A stretch of DNA of 64,000 nt from positions 1 to 64,000 of the forward strand of contig CAJUAP010000015.1 in NCBI GenBank assembly GCA_910584435.1, read 5' to 3'. A program made the position numbers and the translations under genes. Shown here in pieces: positions 61,505 to 64,000 of the stretch (its first letter is position 1; every line of letters starts with the position of its first letter). The notes beneath the pieces are model-generated. The model had not been told where the DNA came from. It saw only the letters and a list, made by a program, of their open reading frames with translations, and made no database searches. The stretch comes from an uncultured Acetatifactor sp. Its GTDB lineage: Bacteria; Bacillota; Clostridia; Lachnospirales; Lachnospiraceae.

Positions 61505-64000
61505 TTATTCTACCACGAAAGCATCCTCTGCCGAATAGTAATTGCCCGTGGATTCTGTACCGTCAAGGACATAATCATAATAGAAATCAAATCCTGTGAC
61601 TCCCTTAGGATCTGCAGAGGTACCGCTTCCTGTCGCATAATCTGCTGCCAGTTCTGCTGGTACGGTAAAGGTAATTCGTGTTACACCGTTTCCTTTATCC
61701 TCTGTCTCAAATACAACTTCTGATTCCACATATTCGCCGTCCCCGTTGCGGTAACGCTCATAGTTGCAGCATACAACACTTACGGGCGTCACTGTGGTAG
61801 ATGCCGGAAGAGCTGCGGTAATCTCAAGAGCACCTGCATAGCTTCCGTCCTCATTCTTCACCATGGGCTCATACTTGCAGGTAACCACTGCCTCATTCTT
61901 ACCGGCTGACACAATCGCCTGTGAATTTGCAGCATTATAGAATGCATCATAGGAGTAACGCTCTCCCCTGTATACAATAGGGTAAGCATCCGGGTTATTG
62001 GTATCCGTACCCCAGTTCAGGGTAAAGCTTCCTGAAATCACCTGGTCACTGGACAGAATGTTCATATGCTTCAAAGGAGTCAATGTACCGCCGGAAACGG
62101 AACCGAATCCCATATCGTACTGTCCTACCATCATCTTGTTATAATACACATCAGACCATTCATTTCCCACCCAGAAATCAACACTGAGCTTATATTTTCC
62201 TTCCGAAACACTGGGATCATTGAATGCAGCCTCTAAAAAGGTCTTAATCTCGTTATGATACTGCTCTTCATTTGTGGGTCTCTGCCATGCTACTTCCAGC
62301 TGAATCACTGTGGGAGCTTCCGCTGTTCCCGGCTTATAGATACCTTCGCTCTCCAGCTCCGTCAGCGCAACTCTGAAATACTCTCTTGCAAGCTCCAGAG
62401 AATAGCCATAGCCATCGGTCTCTTCCACCAGCGGCGCAACTGCTTTCTTGTGTGCATCGGTTGTAGCATAGGAAACACCATTTTCAGGGTCGGACATATA
62501 GTTAGAGGACAGGAAATCCACCGAAGGAATACTTCCTCTTGCATTGGCAAAAGTCAGACGATCAATAGAATACTGCATTGCCTGTCTGAAGTGGCTGTTG
62601 CCAAGCGCCGGCTCCACTTCCCAGTAATCTGCCTTCGCCGTCTGTGTCACAACGCCGTTCTCGCCGAACATATACTCCCAGTCCTCCGCATTCAGAGCGT
62701 TCATATTCAGCTTAAACACGGACACACCTGTTGTAGTTCTGGTACGAGGGTCATTACGGTACTCATCCAGCATAGTCTGAGGAATCACTGCTGCATCCGT
62801 ATGTCCTGCAAGGAACTCGTTAATGGATGCTGTAGGGTCTTCTGACGCTGAAGGGAAAATCTTCATGTGGACACCTTCAATATTGTACTTGGTATCCGCA
62901 TATACATAGTTGGGGTTCTTCTTATATACAACTTCCTGATCCTGGTTGTATGCTTCCACATAGTAAGGTCCCAGAGGCAGGGAATTGTCCACCGGCGTCT
63001 CTGTTGCGTCAATGTTAAAGCCCAGGAAATTCTGCACGGTTACAAGATCCAGGAATTCCTGAGGAACCACAATCGCAGATTCACCGATCAGGTTAATATA
63101 GTACATAGCATAGAACTGGGTATACTCCTGAAGGAATTCCACTTCAAAATAGCTCTTGCCATCCTCCACATAGGTCTTGATACCTGTCTGATCCCAAAGA
63201 GCCTGGTTAAAGCCATTGGCTGTACCGTCGTAATATGCCTTCAAACCTACAATACCGCCGCCGGAAGTATTATTAGCATTCTCCGCACCTCTGAACATCT
63301 GATTGCTCTGGGTCAGCAGAAGCTTAAAGCCGGTCTCATAATCCTCCAGTGCAACGTCTCTGTTGTTGAATGCCGCTCTGGACGCAATCTTGGAACCTGT
63401 GGAATACTTCAGTCCTTCCGCACCGGTACGAACCTGGAATCTCCACTTGGTACATGCCCCGTCGCCGTCATCATCATTCACGGCAACCGGCTTCTCCATT
63501 GCAAGCTCCGGCACCCAGTCATATCCGTCCTTGGTATCGTTCATAAATGTTGTGTAGAAATTAGATCTGATATAAGTGTAGAAATCACTGGTTTCCGAAC
63601 CCTTGTCATTGATAACATTCAATGTTCCGGGATCGGATGCACTCAAAGCGTGATAATATCTCTTCCAATCCGCATTGCTCTCATAGTCCAGATCCGCTGT
63701 AATGGCACCCTCTTCCATAATGCCAAAGCCGTAGCCCACGATATAATTCTCCGTTCCCAGCGTCACACGGGGATTATACATTCTATAATCTCCATCCTCA
63801 AACAGGGACATACCCGTGATACCGTTTCTGACCGCATAGCTTTCCAGAATTCCCAGCATGTTGGTCTTCTCATCATTGCTCTCGCCCACGAAGGAAAAAA
63901 GTCCCTCCGCCACGGGAACACAGGCAAGAATTGCATCATAAGCATCGCTGTAAGCCTTCCTTACATCCGCCACGGTACCGGCGTTTGCAATCGCCGCCAG
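61505..64000 (-). CDS. oppA: Oligopeptide-binding protein OppA, 5' end outside window
   Basis: At least 831 residues of a substrate-binding protein of the SBP_bac_5 type; the frame is still open at the window edge, so the signal peptide and lipobox are not seen. LGPYYVEAYNQDQEVVYKKN, YNIEGVHMKIFPSASEDPTA and HFRQAMQYSIDRLTFANARG are typical of peptide-binding lobes. The last ~150 residues, with YERYRNGDGEYVESEVVFET and FDFYYDYVLDGTE, are an added beta-rich domain. The large size goes with the enlarged OppC. It heads the operon oppA-B-C-D-F. Confidence 0.88.
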   Translation of the reverse strand: MAAIANAGTVADVRKAYSDAYDAILACVPVAEGLFSFVGESNDEKTNMLGILESYAVRNGITGMSLFEDGDYRMYNPRVTLGTENYIVGYGFGIMEEGAITADLDYESNADWKRYYHALSASDPGTLNVINDKGSETSDFYTYIRSNFYTTFMNDTKDGYDWVPELAMEKPVAVNDDDGDGACTKWRFQVRTGAEGLKYSTGSKIASRAAFNNRDVALEDYETGFKLLLTQSNQMFRGAENANNTSGGGIVGLKAYYDGTANGFNQALWDQTGIKTYVEDGKSYFEVEFLQEYTQFYAMYYINLIGESAIVVPQEFLDLVTVQNFLGFNIDATETPVDNSLPLGPYYVEAYNQDQEVVYKKNPNYVYADTKYNIEGVHMKIFPSASEDPTASINEFLAGHTDAAVIPQTMLDEYRNDPRTRTTTGVSVFKLNMNALNAEDWEYMFGENGVVTQTAKADYWEVEPALGNSHFRQAMQYSIDRLTFANARGSIPSVDFLSSNYMSDPENGVSYATTDAHKKAVAPLVEETDGYGYSLELAREYFRVALTELESEGIYKPGTAEAPTVIQLEVAWQRPTNEEQYHNEIKTFLEAAFNDPSVSEGKYKLSVDFWVGNEWSDVYYNKMMVGQYDMGFGSVSGGTLTPLKHMNILSSDQVISGSFTLNWGTDTNNPDAYPIVYRGERYSYDAFYNAANSQAIVSAGKNEAVVTCKYEPMVKNEDGSYAGALEITAALPASTTVTPVSVVCCNYERYRNGDGEYVESEVVFETEDKGNGVTRITFTVPAELAADYATGSGTSADPKGVTGFDFYYDYVLDGTESTGNYYSAEDAFVVE

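Overview
The window looks like a chromosomal segment of a flagellated, spore-forming-lineage Firmicute, most likely a Lachnospiraceae-type Clostridium. The basis is gene content: cdaA-cdaR-glmM, mbl-flhO-flhP order, a Spo0A-type DNA-binding domain, HPr, RecD2, an EpsG-type exopolysaccharide operon, DUF3048/DUF3899/DUF6020 proteins and strong AGGAGG ribosome sites. Almost everything is on the minus strand; only the heptose genes, one lipoprotein and an IS remnant are on plus. No rRNA, tRNA or CRISPR array was seen.

Layout. 1-1850 is a graveyard: an ABC exporter ATPase cut at its Walker A motif, a decayed radical-SAM/SPASM maturase with a TAG inside its SPASM cysteine cluster, and the 3' end of an IS3-family element. 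1917-6369 is a compact accessory operon of a small unknown protein, an 872-residue HExxH protein and a divergent diadenylate cyclase. This is the strongest candidate for an undescribed signalling or defence system. 7095-10181 (plus strand) encodes GDP-D-glycero-D-manno-heptose synthesis (hddA, an hddC-gmhB fusion, gmhA). 10225-31465 is one long minus-strand exopolysaccharide operon with eight glycosyltransferases, two initiating sugar-phosphate transferases, a CapD-like dehydratase, an SDR epimerase, an EpsG-like polymerase and a Wzz-like protein with a dead kinase tail. No flippase is visible in it.

31628-34914 holds a stand-alone Spo0A C-terminal domain, a GtrB-like glycosyltransferase, a DUF3048 lipoprotein and HPr. 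35084-44131 is housekeeping: glmM, cdaR, cdaA, membrane proteins, a YvyF-like zinc protein, comF and recD2. 44240-47470 is flgJ-like, flgG, flgF/flhO and mbl. 47670-52767 is uvrA and uvrB, with a LexA box and a uvrB relic upstream. 53226-55037 is a DUF6020 membrane protein. 55282-64000 is a DUF3899 protein followed upstream by an oligopeptide transporter (oppF, D, C, B and partial A) whose subunits carry unusual insertions.

Two links run through the window. First, it encodes two diadenylate cyclases: housekeeping CdaA, with canonical DGA and GTRHR motifs, and the accessory enzyme, with DGA and GSRYN at nearly the same spacing. Second, intergenic and gene-end sequence is very rich in short tandem repeats (18, 24, 29, 38, 40, 55, 75 and 122 bp periods) and in two dispersed structured repeat families, some of which supply the last codons and stop codons of genes.
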